A stretch of DNA of 64,000 nucleotides, taken from assembly GCA_947095535.1 (NCBI GenBank), contig OX352772.1, forward strand, positions 146,434,177 through 146,498,176. Direction: 5' to 3'. The translations under genes were made by a program, and so were the position numbers. The DNA is from Poecilobothrus nobilitatus (taxonomy: Eukaryota > Arthropoda > Insecta > Diptera > Dolichopodidae). Each line of letters starts with the position of its first letter. The first letter of the stretch is position 1. The notes below the pieces were generated by a model. The model made no database searches. It saw only the letters and a program-made list of their open reading frames with translations, and had not been told where the DNA came from. Positions 25,301-36,992 of the stretch are shown in pieces.

Positions 25301-25381
25301 GGAGTGGTATATAGATGAATGCTTCGGAGCTTTGGAAACAGATGAATGGGATCCAACAGAGTTTTTTATGTTTAAGAAATG
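22372..25381 (+). pseudogene. Dipeptidyl peptidase (DPP10-like) pseudogene, duplicated copy
   Basis: The same exon order and introns as the gene at 7872-10137 are visible, so this is a DNA-level duplicate and not a retrocopy. Damage includes a lost base in the first exon near 22449 and a 15-base loss before its donor. A Trp codon has become TAG at 22844-22846. About 190 bp of the propeller exon is replaced by a ~1.03-kb repeat (22978-24010). There is a frameshift near 24262 and extra bases near 24440. Most of the exon with the nucleophile elbow is missing near 24878, and a stop or frameshift lies near 25088. The last exon is still readable (YHLYRTMEWYIDECFG, stop 25379-25381). The coding remnants 23967-24323, 24251-24475 and 25137-25382 belong to it. 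Confidence 0.92.
22978..24010 (+). mobile_element. Dispersed repeat family A inserted in the pseudogene
   Basis: Reverse complement of the sequence at 893-2330. It has two internal units (a GTTAACGCACG/GTTACCACACG and CTTATACTNATTCTAAAAGT phrase appears in each) and a GACGGAAAGACGGACAGACA run near 23945. The left border follows TTTTACCCGGTTAAA and the right border precedes GCTGAAAGGCATTTATAT of the peptidase exon. Exon sequence is missing between, so insertion and deletion are linked. Confidence 0.75.
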
Positions 25382-25620
25382 AAAATTATGATTTATTTTA
25401 GTACCGAATTATTATTTATTCGAAAGGTGCAAAAAGCTTATAAAATATATATAAATAGACTGAATATATTATATTATGTTATCCAATTTTTCTTTTTATT
25501 AAATTTATTTTCCTATTATTTACATATGATTTTTATTTATTTTAAATAGTTTTGGAGACAAAATAGATTTGCAGCACTCTCGGAAATACAACGTGAATAA
25601 AAATTCCACTTCCTTATTGT
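25382..25620 (+). other. 3' flank of the pseudogene
   Basis: Matches 10138-10385. No gene. Confidence 0.5.
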
Positions 25621-27240
25621 TAAATCAAAATTTAGTCAAAAACTTTCACTGGAGGAAATCAACAAGATCGATTTTAAACCCAGGCGAAGAAGAGTGCAAT
25701 AGAGTAGACTGTGTCAACTCTGCGATACCCATATGAACGTATTATATGCCTGTTTCCATAACACTTGATCATCTTTTACAAAATTTCAGATGTTTTACTG
25801 CCGATGTTAAATATCGAAATATATATTTATGAAATTTTGGGATTGTATGACAGCTACCCGAACCTGTTGCACCAGCACAACCAAGTTTTACAAAAGTTAT
25901 TGCCATAAAACTAGATCATCATTTGTAGGATTTGCGACGCTTAGCTTAATTAAGTTCTAAGAAGTGCAAGAAGCCTGAACTGGCCGCTCTAAACCAACCT
26001 ATTTTCACAAAAATTGTTGGCATGTAACTCGACACCTCCTCACTAAATTTCAGATACCTAGCTTCAATAGACACTGATTTTCATTTAAAAAGAGAAGTTG
26101 TATAGCAGCTACCTGAATCTATAGCACCAGCACAACCAAATTATACAAAAGTTATTGCCATAAAACTTTATCTTTATTTCTAAGAGTTTAGGCGGCCAGC
26201 TTCATTAAGTTCCAAGAGATGCAAGAAGTCTGAATCAAGACAAACCAAATTTTACAAAAGTTGTTGGCATGTAACTCGACACTTCTGCACTAAATTTTAG
26301 AAACCTAAGTTAAACAGACAAGCTATTTCCATATAAAGAAAGAAGTTGTATGGCGGGTACTTGAATCCGGCGGCCGAAAATGCTGGATTTAAATAGTAAA
26401 ACTAAAAATTTTGCAAAAGTGATGTAAAAAAAAATCCAGCCTCCTAGCTCCTTTATTTTTTGAGTTATCGTGAGCTTATACGACTCAGAATTAAATTTTA
26501 AGCTAATCTATTCACTTGAGTTTATATCTAGCTCCACTCCTTTAGGGTGTCATAAACGTAAAGGTAAATTTATTATACTCTTGAACATATGTGTATACGG
26601 GTATAAAAACCCAGTGCTGTTTGGTCTCGTAGAAATTGAACACTACGATCCCTACCTTAACATTTCAAGTAGTGGTTTTCCTGGTGGACTGGACATCTCG
26701 TACATGGATCTAAATCAAAAAGTAAATTGAACCATCCATATTTTTGGTGTAAGTAAAGATGCATGTAGATATTTGGGTTTATTGTATATGTGTAAAACAT
26801 TCTTCTCATATTCTGAACTTCTAAATATCTAAGAAGCGTTTATAAGACCACAGATAAGGTATAATGCACATATTTGGGAAGAAGCCTGTAAAGCGACATT
26901 AAGATTTCTCTTTAAACTGCAAAATAGAGTAATTTAAATATTCCAAATGACACATCAATGCTCTATTCACTAGGTATTCGGCTTTTAGTAGATTCTTGCT
27001 CTTGCTCTATTTTACAGATATTTTGCAGGAGTGAGAATGTATTTCAACAAAATAAAAAGTTTCATGCCTCCACTTTAATTTTTTCAAAGAGAAACAAGTA
27101 GAGCCTATCCCGCCCACTCTTACGTAGTTTAAATCCATAGATGGAATAATTAACCATATGGCAATTTTCCATCTACCATCTATCTATTTGAGTTTTCTAA
27201 AATTTGGATTGATTACATTTATATAAATTTGAGCAGACTT
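25621..27240 (+). pseudogene. Jockey-like ORF2 C-terminal relic split by a repeat (unit 1)
   Basis: Second copy of the arrangement at 10386-12200. A short LINE piece is followed by the repeat with CACAACCAA units (25741-26616), then LINE C-terminal text at 26620-27240 with YLGLLYMCK, IRPQIRYNAHIWEEA and LALALFYRYF-like motifs broken by stops. The motifs are better preserved here than in unit 0. Sense strand is plus. Confidence 0.65.
25741..26616 (+). repeat. Dispersed repeat with CACAACCAA units (unit 1 copy)
   Basis: Same internal-unit repeat as 10490-11508, ending with a TATACTC...GGGTATAAAA pair near 26573-26606. Confidence 0.55.
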
Positions 27241-28407
27241 TTCATAGCAGAATTCTTCGCTGGCCCAGTAGTAATAGTCTTAAGGACCCCTTTAGTATTT
27301 TTTTGTCGAAAGGGCTGTTTCAGTGGGTTAAAGAGAAATAAGAGATTAATAGAGAAACAAGTTCCTGTATCGCTACTCTTTAGCGCTTTTTGATGAACCT
27401 CATCTACCTCCGTAAAAAAAAAAGTTTTTAACAGACCTAGTTTCACAGATTGTATTGAAAATAAATCTATAAGTAAGAAGTAACGATAATAAAATTTATT
27501 GGTTAACAAATTTCTAATTTTAAAAAAGTCGGAAATTTCAATGAACATCAATCCAGCACCTATAGTAAATTGCTGGAATAAAAAAGAAACACGAACCTCA
27601 AATTTCGCAGATTTTTATTTAACCTTATTCCAGCAATTTACTTTTATATTACAACAGTCCAAAATGCTTGTACTAGCAACTCACTTTTATATTATAACAG
27701 TCCAAAAAGCTAAAGTTTTGCAATCAATTTTATTTTCTACTTTTTAGGGGGCGAATTCGGTTTTGCTAAAAGCATATTTTAAAAAATATTTTTTTTACAT
27801 ATTATTTTATTTATTAATAACAATTAACAGTAATATCTTTAAAATCACAATTTTAGATCATATGCCTTTTGTAAATAAGTAGCTATGTCAATTATTTCAG
27901 AAAAAAAGAAAAAATTCTACACTATATGTGTATGTTAATATTGTATGTACTTATGTATGTATTTTATTTAAAAATTTCCAATTTACAATAGATGAAGATT
28001 TTGTTTTATATAATCATAAGTTGTTAATCATATATTTATTATGTAATAATAAAATTAATTAATTTTTCTCTTTATTTTCGTAATTAAGGATTACTGTAAA
28101 TTTTTTAATAATTTTTTAGATAATACATTGTTGTACATTTAATTTAACAAAAAATCTTTTATAAAAATAAAATAAATTAAATTACTTTTTAATCAGACGC
28201 AATTCTTAAGTTAATACTGAAGATGGCAATGAAATGCCGAAAATGCATTCATTAGAATAAATTAATAAAATAGTTTTTTTTTTTTAAAGATAACAAATAA
28301 TTTTTAAATTTTTAATTTAAGTAAAAGGCGCAAACAATCAATCAATTTTATAATCTCTTAAAGTTGGATGGTTTTACGTTGTTCAAAAATAACTTATTTT
28401 CATTATA
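27241..28407. other. Duplicated AT-rich flank with an 18-bp inverted repeat
   Basis: Left part matches 36580-36960. The right part (27880-28340) matches 39961-40470 and, in pieces, 14480-14530 and 16105-16400. A direct repeat of ACTTTTATATTACAACAGTC-like text occurs near 27640 and 27683. No supportable gene. Confidence 0.5.
27564..27642. repeat. 18-bp perfect inverted repeat
   Basis: AGTAAATTGCTGGAATAA (27564-27581) is the exact reverse complement of 27625-27642, with a 43-base spacer. Confidence 0.85.
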
Positions 28408-29376
28408 ATGGCCACCAAGCCTTTGTTGAACAAATTTTTGCGACTAAAGATTAAAGTTCACAGTATTAAAGTAGACATACATATATTCTAAAATGGTGAA
28501 TTATAAAAAGGACTCAAAAGTTATAAAGAATAAAATATATTATAAAAATAAGTTGGAATTATTAGATTAAAAGTGGCGGAGTTTTTTAGGTAATCATAAG
28601 AAATTGGCACGAACAATCAAAGAAGAAGCTGTGGCAAAATTAGATTATATTCAGCAGGATATGCTAAGTAGAAAAATTTTATGTAAATGCTGGGACTCAA
28701 CTAAAAGAGGATGATTTGGAAATTAATTCAGAAATAGTAAGTGTAGTGAAAAAATATGAAACAGGAAAACCAAGCGGCTAAACTACTAAAATTCATAATA
28801 ATGAAGAGATCCAATTACCAATAACAAACAACTAGAATTTTTTTAAGAGTATAAAAAATGGATGTCTTTTCATGACTTAAATGAATCTTTAATAACCAAG
28901 AATAATAACCTTTCGGGTTAAAAAATCGCTCAGTCGGGTGAATAAACTAATAGAAATGCAAAGCAGAATGCAGAGTTTAATGGAAGAGGAAGTTTTAAAT
29001 ACGCAGTTCCAAACACACCACACAAAATCATCCACCTAAAGGAATTCAAAAAAAGTTCTCCTAACCACGGCTTTAATAAAAATAGTGCATTATGGACATG
29101 AATATGTCGTAATTGCAATATTGGATCAAGGATACCAATAAAATTTTATAAGCAAAGAAATCGTAAATCAAATAGGCTAGATAAGATTTCAACTAACATG
29201 ACATTATTAGAAACTGGAAGCGGGTATAACTAAATACAAAACTAATGCAATCTTATGCACTTTAGATAAAACACTAAATAAAAGAGTTCTTTTTTTTACG
29301 AGGGACGAGGAAAACATCAAAAGACAATCAAAGGAACTGAACGAGGCTCATCTGGATAGTGTTGGACTCTAACCAA
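28408..29376 (+). pseudogene. BEL/Pao gag-protease relic (unit 1)
   Basis: An ATG at 28408 opens MATKPLLNKFLRLKIKV, plausible as the gag start. The following 500 bases keep gag-like charged text in broken frames. About 29050-29150 reads LLTTALIKIVHYGHEYVV then AILDQG, the BEL/Pao protease region. Text ends near 29376 where antisense LINE J1 begins, and BEL sequence resumes beyond J1 at about 31650. A parallel copy is at 40553-41370. It is not functional. Confidence 0.7.
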
Positions 29377-31648
29377 CCAAAATCACTCCTTTTAAAACCA
29401 AACTTTAGGATGGGTCCTTTAATACATAATAATATAATGTACAGCTTGGTTTTTGGGAAAAGCATGAGGAGAGAATTATTTGAGAAATTAGATTTTGGAT
29501 AATTGGAATTATGGAGGATGAAGGGAAAAATTGGGATAGTTATTTTGAAGAAGGATGTTAATGTTCTTCTTGAATTTCGTTATATCGTACACAAATGAAT
29601 TACCAATTTTTGAAAACACATAAGATTCCATAAACGAGATGTGTGCATGACAAATTAATTTCTGAATCCGTGTTACGCGATCTTGACAGTTCGACAGTGT
29701 ATGTTTGGGCATCTATTGCACTCCTCGTTTGGTCGTAAAAAACAGGGCCAATGAACCAACAGTACGCCGATGGCACAATGGAGTGAACTTCGAGATTGCC
29801 AATAAGGCGAATAGCTCTGTTTTGCACTTTGTCGAGATAACCCAGCTTTGTACTGTTCCTACCCAGAAGAACGGATGGAGAAAAGTAAGCTTTGCGATAC
29901 AAAAACCAAAACATTTAGCAGTATCTTTAGGTATACCCAAAATATGATTTGACCAAGTCAATTTCTTATTTAACTCGTTGCCTAGAATGTTTAAATCTGT
30001 TGAGTGCTGCATAGCTTCACCCTCAAATAGCAGGTTGGGGATAGTAGTAGCAGTTTAATGCGAAATTGAATTTACATTTCTATTAATTTGGTGATTAATG
30101 TTACAGCAGTTATGAAATTCATAGGAAGCTACAAGGGTGCTGTCATCTGTAATCCAAACTATGGATTGGATTGGACATTATTGAAAGTAGGTCATTCATA
30201 AATATTAAGAAGAGAGTGAAAGATAAAACCGATCCTTGAGGGACATCAGCATTTATTATAAAATTTTCAGAAGAATATCCATCGACAAATATCCGAATCA
30301 TGATTCGAAAGAAAATCTCCAATCCATTTTAAAAAGACTCTATTTAATTTGCTTTGCATTTTGCTAATAAAGCATCGTGCAAGACTCGATCGGAAGCTTT
30401 AAAAATATCCAGAGCGACTACATCAGACTCATCAGAGTAGTGAAGGCTGACATTCAACTTTTTGCAAAGGTAAATCATGAGATCACAAGTTGAACGGTGG
30501 CCTCTGAACCCGTATTGTCTATCATGAAGCAAACCTCTGCAATCCAAATATTTCAAAAGCTTCTGGTTTACTATTTTCTTCATTAGTTTTGAAAGAACCG
30601 AGGTTATATCAATAGGACGGTAGTTAGAGGGATCGCTTTTATTACCTTTTTTTGGGAATTCGGAAAACATGCGATTGAGTAGGATATATTTTTTTTATCA
30701 AGATTTTTCAAGATTTTCAAAAAGAAGTAGTCAGCTTCAGGAACAAATGGTGGCTTTAGAGTTGACTGACGGGGTATCGAGTTGGAAGAGAACTGCTTGC
30801 CAAACTAGTTCGCTTTCTCTTTGGAATCTCATACAATTCTGTTGTTAATATCAACAAGCGGTAGAAAAGAAGACCCGCTAACCTTTCCTTTTAAACTTTT
30901 TGTAAATGTTCAAAAGGATTTTCTATTCTTAGGAATGTGGATAAGTTTGTGTTTCAACTTTATATTGAATAAGAATTTTTACCTGTTAATAACTCTTTTT
31001 GCATTTGTTCCGAACCATTATATTGTTTGCCTTCGTCCTACTGCTTTGGTGCCGTTTAAAAGTATCCTCCTTTTTAAGAATGGTTTTACTGCAGATGCGA
31101 TTACACGAAGATTTGGACTTCCGTTTGTTAGTTCTCATGGAATGAAGAATAAATAACTTCATTCCAAGTAAAATTGTTTCACAAATCGCATTTGTATCAA
31201 AATCGACATTCTTATAGCGGAAGCACTTAGACCAATCAAATGATCTGAAAAAGTTGTTTAGACCATCCCATTTTGCATGTCTATAGCGCCGAATTATTTT
31301 TTTGGAAGGAGTCTTTTGATTGGCGACATATTTTTCACGGTGTGGGGTCAGGAACACATGGCCAAGAGATGACTTTCTTGATCAGGATGATCCGGAATCC
31401 TAGTAGGATTTTGGACAAATTGAAAAAGATTGAACAGAGATGAGAATAGTTCAACTTGTTTCCAGTGATACTGAAGCCAGTATCTGTTATAAATATTGAA
31501 ATCGCCCACCAGAACAATTACAGATGAATCCAAAATTTCGTTAATTTGGTTTAAGAGATTTTCAATTTCCACAACAGTTTCCTCTTCACTTGAGTTGTGT
31601 GATCTGTATAAGAAGCAGAAATGTATGGCTGTTGAAGCTATGACTTTA
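29377..31648 (-). pseudogene. LINE J1, jockey/CR1-like, inserted in BEL/Pao
   Basis: The minus strand carries, from right to left, an AP-endonuclease piece (LVGDFNIYNRYWL, 31572-31348), then an EN-RT linker (31357-30986). The RT part follows (30670-30344: KSDPSNYRPIDITSVLSK, QYGFRGHRST, VALDIFKASDRV), and last the C-terminus (29914-29545: KVQNRAIRLIG). Motif A has Ser for the usual Phe (KASDR). Motifs B and C lie between 30340 and 30150 in broken form. Frames change repeatedly and the element is inactive. Three further copies are in the window. Confidence 0.85.
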
Positions 31649-32239
31649 AATTAACTGGTTTACTTCCAACAAACTACATACAACAACTCTGGATATCGGA
31701 ACATTTGAATAACTTGGAATTGGCGGATCCTAGGTATTATGAGTCCGGACAAATATATATGATCTTAGGCGTAGATGTTTATTGGAAGATTAAATTGAAT
31801 GGCGTTCAAACAGGTCCTCTAGGACGCACTATACTCCAGAAAACTATATTTCGACGGATGTTTTCAGAAGAAACAGATGATCAAACCAACAACAAACACC
31901 ATCACAGAGGTACATTTCAGCATACCATTTATTATCACAATTAATGATATAGTCATTTATAACGATTTACGAAAGTTCTGGGAGTTAGAAGAAAGTCCGA
32001 CCATAAAGAACTTAACAACTGAAGAACAAGTAAGAGAGGAATTTTACGACAAGTCTGTAAAAAGAACAGCAAATGGAAATTATATGATAAGATTACCGTT
32101 TAAAAATATGAATGAAGAACCACAATTTGGCCATTCTCGAGCGAGTTACATATTTGGTAAACTCTCTTGCTACAAAATAGCAGACAGTACGTCTTGCTAC
32201 AAAATAGCAGACAGTACGTTAGGACTTCCTATTATTGCT
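31649..32239 (+). pseudogene. BEL/Pao pol fragment (protease end to pre-RT), unit 1
   Basis: 31705-31944 reads LELADPRYYESGQIYMILGV then DVYWKI, which matches the end of the BEL/Pao protease domain (LADP...LLGADV). 31877-32245 in a shifted frame carries LRKFWELEESPT, LTTEEQVREEF and NYMIRLPFK, the segment before the BEL/Pao RT. It is the continuation of 28408-29376 after J1. A 27-bp tandem duplication (32165-32218) is private to this copy. Confidence 0.8.
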
Positions 32240-34760
32240 AAATAAATTAAAATAGTTTCATATTTCAATATGCGAAAATAAAATTAATTACTTTCGCATA
32301 ATAACAAAATTATACAATTGCTCAAATTACACCAAAATTATTAACTTTAAATTATTAAAATAAAAATAAAATTGCTGAATTTAAACCTATTAAAGTTAAA
32401 TCACCTTAACTTAGAAGAACTCTCAGAAGTAAAAGGGTTAGTAACAAGATTCAGTAATCTATTTTCCAAAGAAGGGAATAAGTTAACTAAAACAACAGAC
32501 ATTCAGCACGAAATAGTTACAGCACAGTCAATTAATTCAAAGCTTTATAGATATCCGCCAAAATACGAGGAAGAAGTTAGAAAATAGATTAAGGAAATGG
32601 AAGAACAGGGAATATTTCGAAAGAGTAATTCAAGATATTAAAGCCCTTTGATAGTCGTACCAAAGAACACTGATAATTCGGTCAAAAGAAATTTAGGATC
32701 GTGATAGAGTATAGACGACTGAACTAGGTAACAGTGGATGACAAATTCCCATTACCGAATATTAACTCTATTCGTGACAAACTGGGAAAAACATTAAAGC
32801 ATACAATTAATCATACAATTTCTATTAGGGAAGAAGACAGAAAAAAGACAGCTTTCGTGACCCCACATTGTTTGTACGAATTTAATATAATGCCGTTTGG
32901 TTTAAAGAACGCACCAAAACACACCAGTTAATGAATGAAAGATTGAGAAAATAATCCCAATAAAATAAAAACAATAGAAAATTTAGAACTACCAAAAACT
33001 GAAAAACAAATTAAAAGTTTCTTAGGAATAACAGGATACTACAGGAAATTTGTGAAGGATTACGTTAAAGTTGCGCAACCTATCACGAAATATTTAAAAA
33101 AAGATACAAAAATTAATACCAACGATGCAAACTATTAAACTTAAAGTATCTTATAACAAGCCATCCAGTTATAAAATATCCAAATTTTGAAAAACCATTT
33201 GTTTTGACAACACACGCATCAAACTATGCAATCGGCGCTGGCGCAGGAAGCACATCCTCTATGTTTTGCTTCGTGAACTTTAAATAGTCATGAACATAAT
33301 TATTCTGCTACAGATAAGGAATTCTTAGCAATTATGTGGTCAGTAAACTACTTTCGACCCTACCTTTACGGTAATAAATTTAAAATATTGACGGACCACC
33401 AACCAATAGAATATTTGCATGCCAAATGTAAAGGTAAAGACTTATCACATACGCATCAAAGATGGTTGTTAAAGTTAGGCGCATACTAATTTGATATCAA
33501 GTATCTCAAGGGAAAGGAAAATCATGTCGCAGATTTTCTTAGTAGATATCACATAAAGTAAATAAGGAAGAGGATAATAAAAGCCTTGCACAAACCTTGC
33601 CTTGAAAATTTTATTATTGAACATAATAATACAGTTCATTCTGTAAGCGAAAAATTGTTAAACCATATTCCTATAAAAGAAGAAATAATTAATTAGTATA
33701 AAACTCAAATAATTTTAACTAATAACAAAACAGTAGAATTAGAAACTCATTTTGGAAGAAGAATCATAACTGTAGCAGAATATAATTTTAATAGATTAGG
33801 CGAAATATTTAAAATTATATTAATAAAGATAAAGTATTAATCTTTCCAGAAATATCAGACAAAAAACTGATAGAAAAACTGAAAAAATGATAATGCAATA
33901 AAATTGAAAAAAAGCTCATTCAAAACACGAGAAATAGAAACTGAAGTCGAAACGGTTAAAGAAATATCTCTATATCATATAAGATAAAGTTTTCATTCCG
34001 GTATTCAGGAAACATATAATCAAATTAAGTTCAAAATATATTACCCCAAGTTAGTAGAATTAATTCAAATTGTAATTAATCAATGTGAAGTTTGTCAAAC
34101 TGTCAAGTATGACAGAAGACCTATAAGATTGAAATTAGTGAAACTCCATCAGAAATAAATGACATAACTCACATTGGCACTTATATTATTATGAGACATG
34201 TCTTCTTATTAATTATAGACAAGTTCTCTAAGTTTGGTGCAGTATCATCTTAGCGACAGAAATCATGTTACTATCATAGAAAAATTAAAACAACATTTCT
34301 CTCAAGTAGGTAAACCGAAGAAAATTGTGGCCTATAATAAGTTTAAGTCAACCCAAATTAAAGAATTTCTGATAGAAGAAGAAATAAGTCTACATCTGAC
34401 AAAAACAAACAGTCATACTGGTAATGCAGATATAGAAAGATTTCACAATACCATCGCGGAAAAATTCAGAATACTACGATTAAATAAATCCAATTTCTCA
34501 GTACAACGTTTAATACAACAAGCTGTTCGGATCTATAATAACAGATACCATTCAACAATTAAGTACTCCCCAATTGAAGTACAAAATCATAAAATTAAAT
34601 CTGAAAAAGTAAACGAAAATCTGGAAACCATGAAACTAAGGAAAATCGAAAAACTAAACAGAAACAGAGAAAACACGTTCAACAGCTTATCTGAAAAACT
34701 ACAAAGCTGTTCAAAGAGCAACTCAAATATAATAGATTGAAATTAAACAATATTCATATA
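32240..34760 (+). pseudogene. Gypsy-1 pol relic, copy 1 (RT, RNase H, integrase)
   Basis: Ty3/Gypsy pol text in broken frames. The RT start lies at 32372-32587, ending in TAG (32585-32587), with a second in-frame stop at 32639-32641. PLPNINSIRDKLGK and MPFGLKNAP lie near 32745-32920. The YxDD box is deleted. FLGITGYYRKFVKDY (about 33030) and RNase H text (33200-33540) follow. The integrase core is 34234-34740 with NSHTGNADIERFHN. At the second catalytic Asp of the integrase (the DNEF position in Gypsy-2) this copy reads AYNKF. The same stops occur in copies 2 and 3. Confidence 0.85.
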
Positions 34761-34818
34761 AAAAATATTAAAAAACCATTAAAATTTACAGATATTAGCA
34801 ATAATAGCAATACTAATA

Positions 34819-35475
34819 ATGATGACAACACAAACCGTGAAATGTAATCTATTAGAGATAAACAACAAGAGTTCAAATACAGGATTTGCAAAAATAAACT
34901 TAGACCAAGAACAACTCGTCCCTCAAACTGACATTACAATTCATATCATACACCCAACTGAAATATTAAATCTACTCGATGATATTTCAAATAGAAAAGA
35001 ATTACTAAATTCAAGTCAAGAGATAATTTTGCAAACAGAAATTTTCGACCTAAAAATCAATTTAAAAACTATAATTCTCAATAAAAGAGGCTTCGGAACA
35101 ATGTCTAAATGGTTGTTTGGAACAATGGACGAACAAGATCGAGAAAGTATAGAAAAACATTTACAAAATGTAGATCATAACAATCATTTCCTTATAACAA
35201 ATTATAACGAGCAAATTATAATTAATCAGCAATTTCACAAAACAATTAAGCAACTTAACTCAATTATAGAACATGACAGAAATATATTAGTAAACCAAAT
35301 AAATAATTTACAGAAATCGTTAATTCAACAAAATATATATTTAGACTTACTTTTTAAGGTACAATTCATAAAAGAAAAAATAGAAATAATACGAATAAAG
35401 AAAATAAAGAAATCAATTATCCAAATTAAATTATTTTTACATATAATAATAAAAGGTATAAGTACGGAGAATTAA
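34819..35475 (+). pseudogene. Gypsy-1 env fragment (errantivirus-type), copy 1
   Basis: A 218-residue open frame resembles the N-terminal and central parts of insect errantivirus Env, which belongs to the baculovirus F-protein family. It has VKCNLL near the start and an RGFGTMSKWLFGTMD segment (about residue 90) matching the cleavage/fusion-peptide region, followed by heptad-like polar text. No signal peptide is obvious and the frame stops well before a membrane anchor, so it is truncated. It lies directly after the integrase, the usual place of env. Confidence 0.7.
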
Positions 35476-35499
35476 AAACATTAAACTTATTAATGTCAG

Positions 35500-36600
35500 A
35501 TACCCAGCTCCAATGCACACTGAGTTATTTTCATTTAAAAAGAGAAGTTGTATGGCAGCTACCCGAACATGTTGCAAAAGCACAACCAAATTATACAGAA
35601 GTTATTGCCATAAAACTTTATCATAATTTATAAGATTTTAGGCGGCCAGCTTTAAGTTATAAGAGATGCAAGAAGCGTGAATCGAGAAAAACCAAATTTT
35701 ACAAAAATTGTTGGCATGTAACTTGACTCTTCTCCACTAAATTTCAGAAACCTAGTTTTAATAGACAAGCTAATGACAATGTAAAAAAAATCCAGCCTCC
35801 TAGCTCCTTTATTTTTTGAGTTATAGTGAGAACAGGCGGGCGGGCGTACATTGCTTAAACGACTCAGAATTAAATTTTAAGCTAATCTATTCACTTGAGT
35901 TTATATCTAGCTCCACTCCTTTAAAGTGTCACAAACATAAAGACAAATTTATTATACTCTTGAACATGTGCATACGGGAATAAAAACGCAGTGCTGTTTG
36001 TTCTCGTAGACTAATTGAACACTACGATCCCTACCTTAACATCTCAAGTAGTGGTTTTCCTGGTGGACTGGACATCTCGTACATGGATCTAAATCAAAAA
36101 GTAAATTGAACCATCCATATTTTTGGTGTAATTAAAGATGCACCTAGATATTTGGGTTTATTGTATATGTGTAAAACATTCTTCTCATATTCTGAACTTC
36201 ACAATATCTAAGAAGCGTTTATAAAACCATAGATAGAGTATAATGCACATATTTGGGAAGAAGCCTCTAAAGCAGCATTAGGATTTCTCATTAAATTGCA
36301 AAATAGAGTAACTTTAATTTTCCCAATGACACGTCAATGATCTATTCACTGAGCATGCGGCTTTTACTAGATTCTCGCTCTTGCTCTATTTTACAGATAT
36401 ATTGCAGGAGTGGAAATGTATTTCAACAAAATGAAAAGTCTCATGCCTCCACTCTAATTTTTTCAAAGAGAAACAAGTAGAGCTTATCCCGCCCACTCTT
36501 ACGTAGTTCAAATCTATAGATGGAATAATTAACCACATGACAATTTTTCATCTAACATCTACCTATCTGTTTACCTCTAGATTTAAGGAGACTTTACATA
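35500..36600 (+). pseudogene. Third copy of the repeat plus jockey-like C-terminal relic (unit 2)
   Basis: 35510-35985 is the truncated CACAACCAA-unit repeat, with a GGCGGGCGGGCGTACATTGC phrase. About 35990-36600 repeats the LINE C-terminal text of 26620-27240 (YLGLLYMCK, EYNAHIWEEA). No peptidase exon precedes it: sequence goes straight from Gypsy-1 env into the middle of this flank. Confidence 0.65.
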
Positions 36601-36992
36601 GCAGAATTCTTCGCTTGCCCAGTAATAATAGTCCTAAGGACCCCTTTAGTATTTTTTTGCCGAAAGGGCTGTTTCGGTCGGTTAAAGAGAAATAACAGGA
36701 TAATAGAGATATAAGTTCCTGAACCCTCTGTTCCTGAATCCTGAATAAGTTTTCGATGAACCTACCTCCGTAAAAAAAAAAGGTTTTAACAGACCTAGTT
36801 TTAAATGGAGTTCACAGATTGTATTCAAAATAAATCTATGGCCTTTGCTAGTAAGAAGTAACGATAGTAAAATTTAACAAATTGCTAACAAATTGTTAGC
36901 AATTAAAAATTTGTTAACAAATTGCTAATTTTAAAAAAGTCAGAAACTTCAATGAACATCAATCCAGCACCTATAGAATCATTACTTTGGGC
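36601..36992. other. Duplicated flank with a 10-bp-stem palindrome
   Basis: Matches 27241-27560. A perfect stem AATTGCTAAC / GTTAGCAATT with a 5-base loop lies at 36880-36904. No gene. Confidence 0.5.

Noticed and set aside
22372..25381. A second working peptidase gene
   Set aside because: Stops, frameshifts, a 1-kb insertion and loss of the nucleophile exon show it is a pseudogene.
27219..27551. 110-codon minus-strand frame as a host gene
   Set aside because: No family resemblance, not kept in the paralogous flanks at 12.2-12.4 kb and 36.6-36.9 kb.
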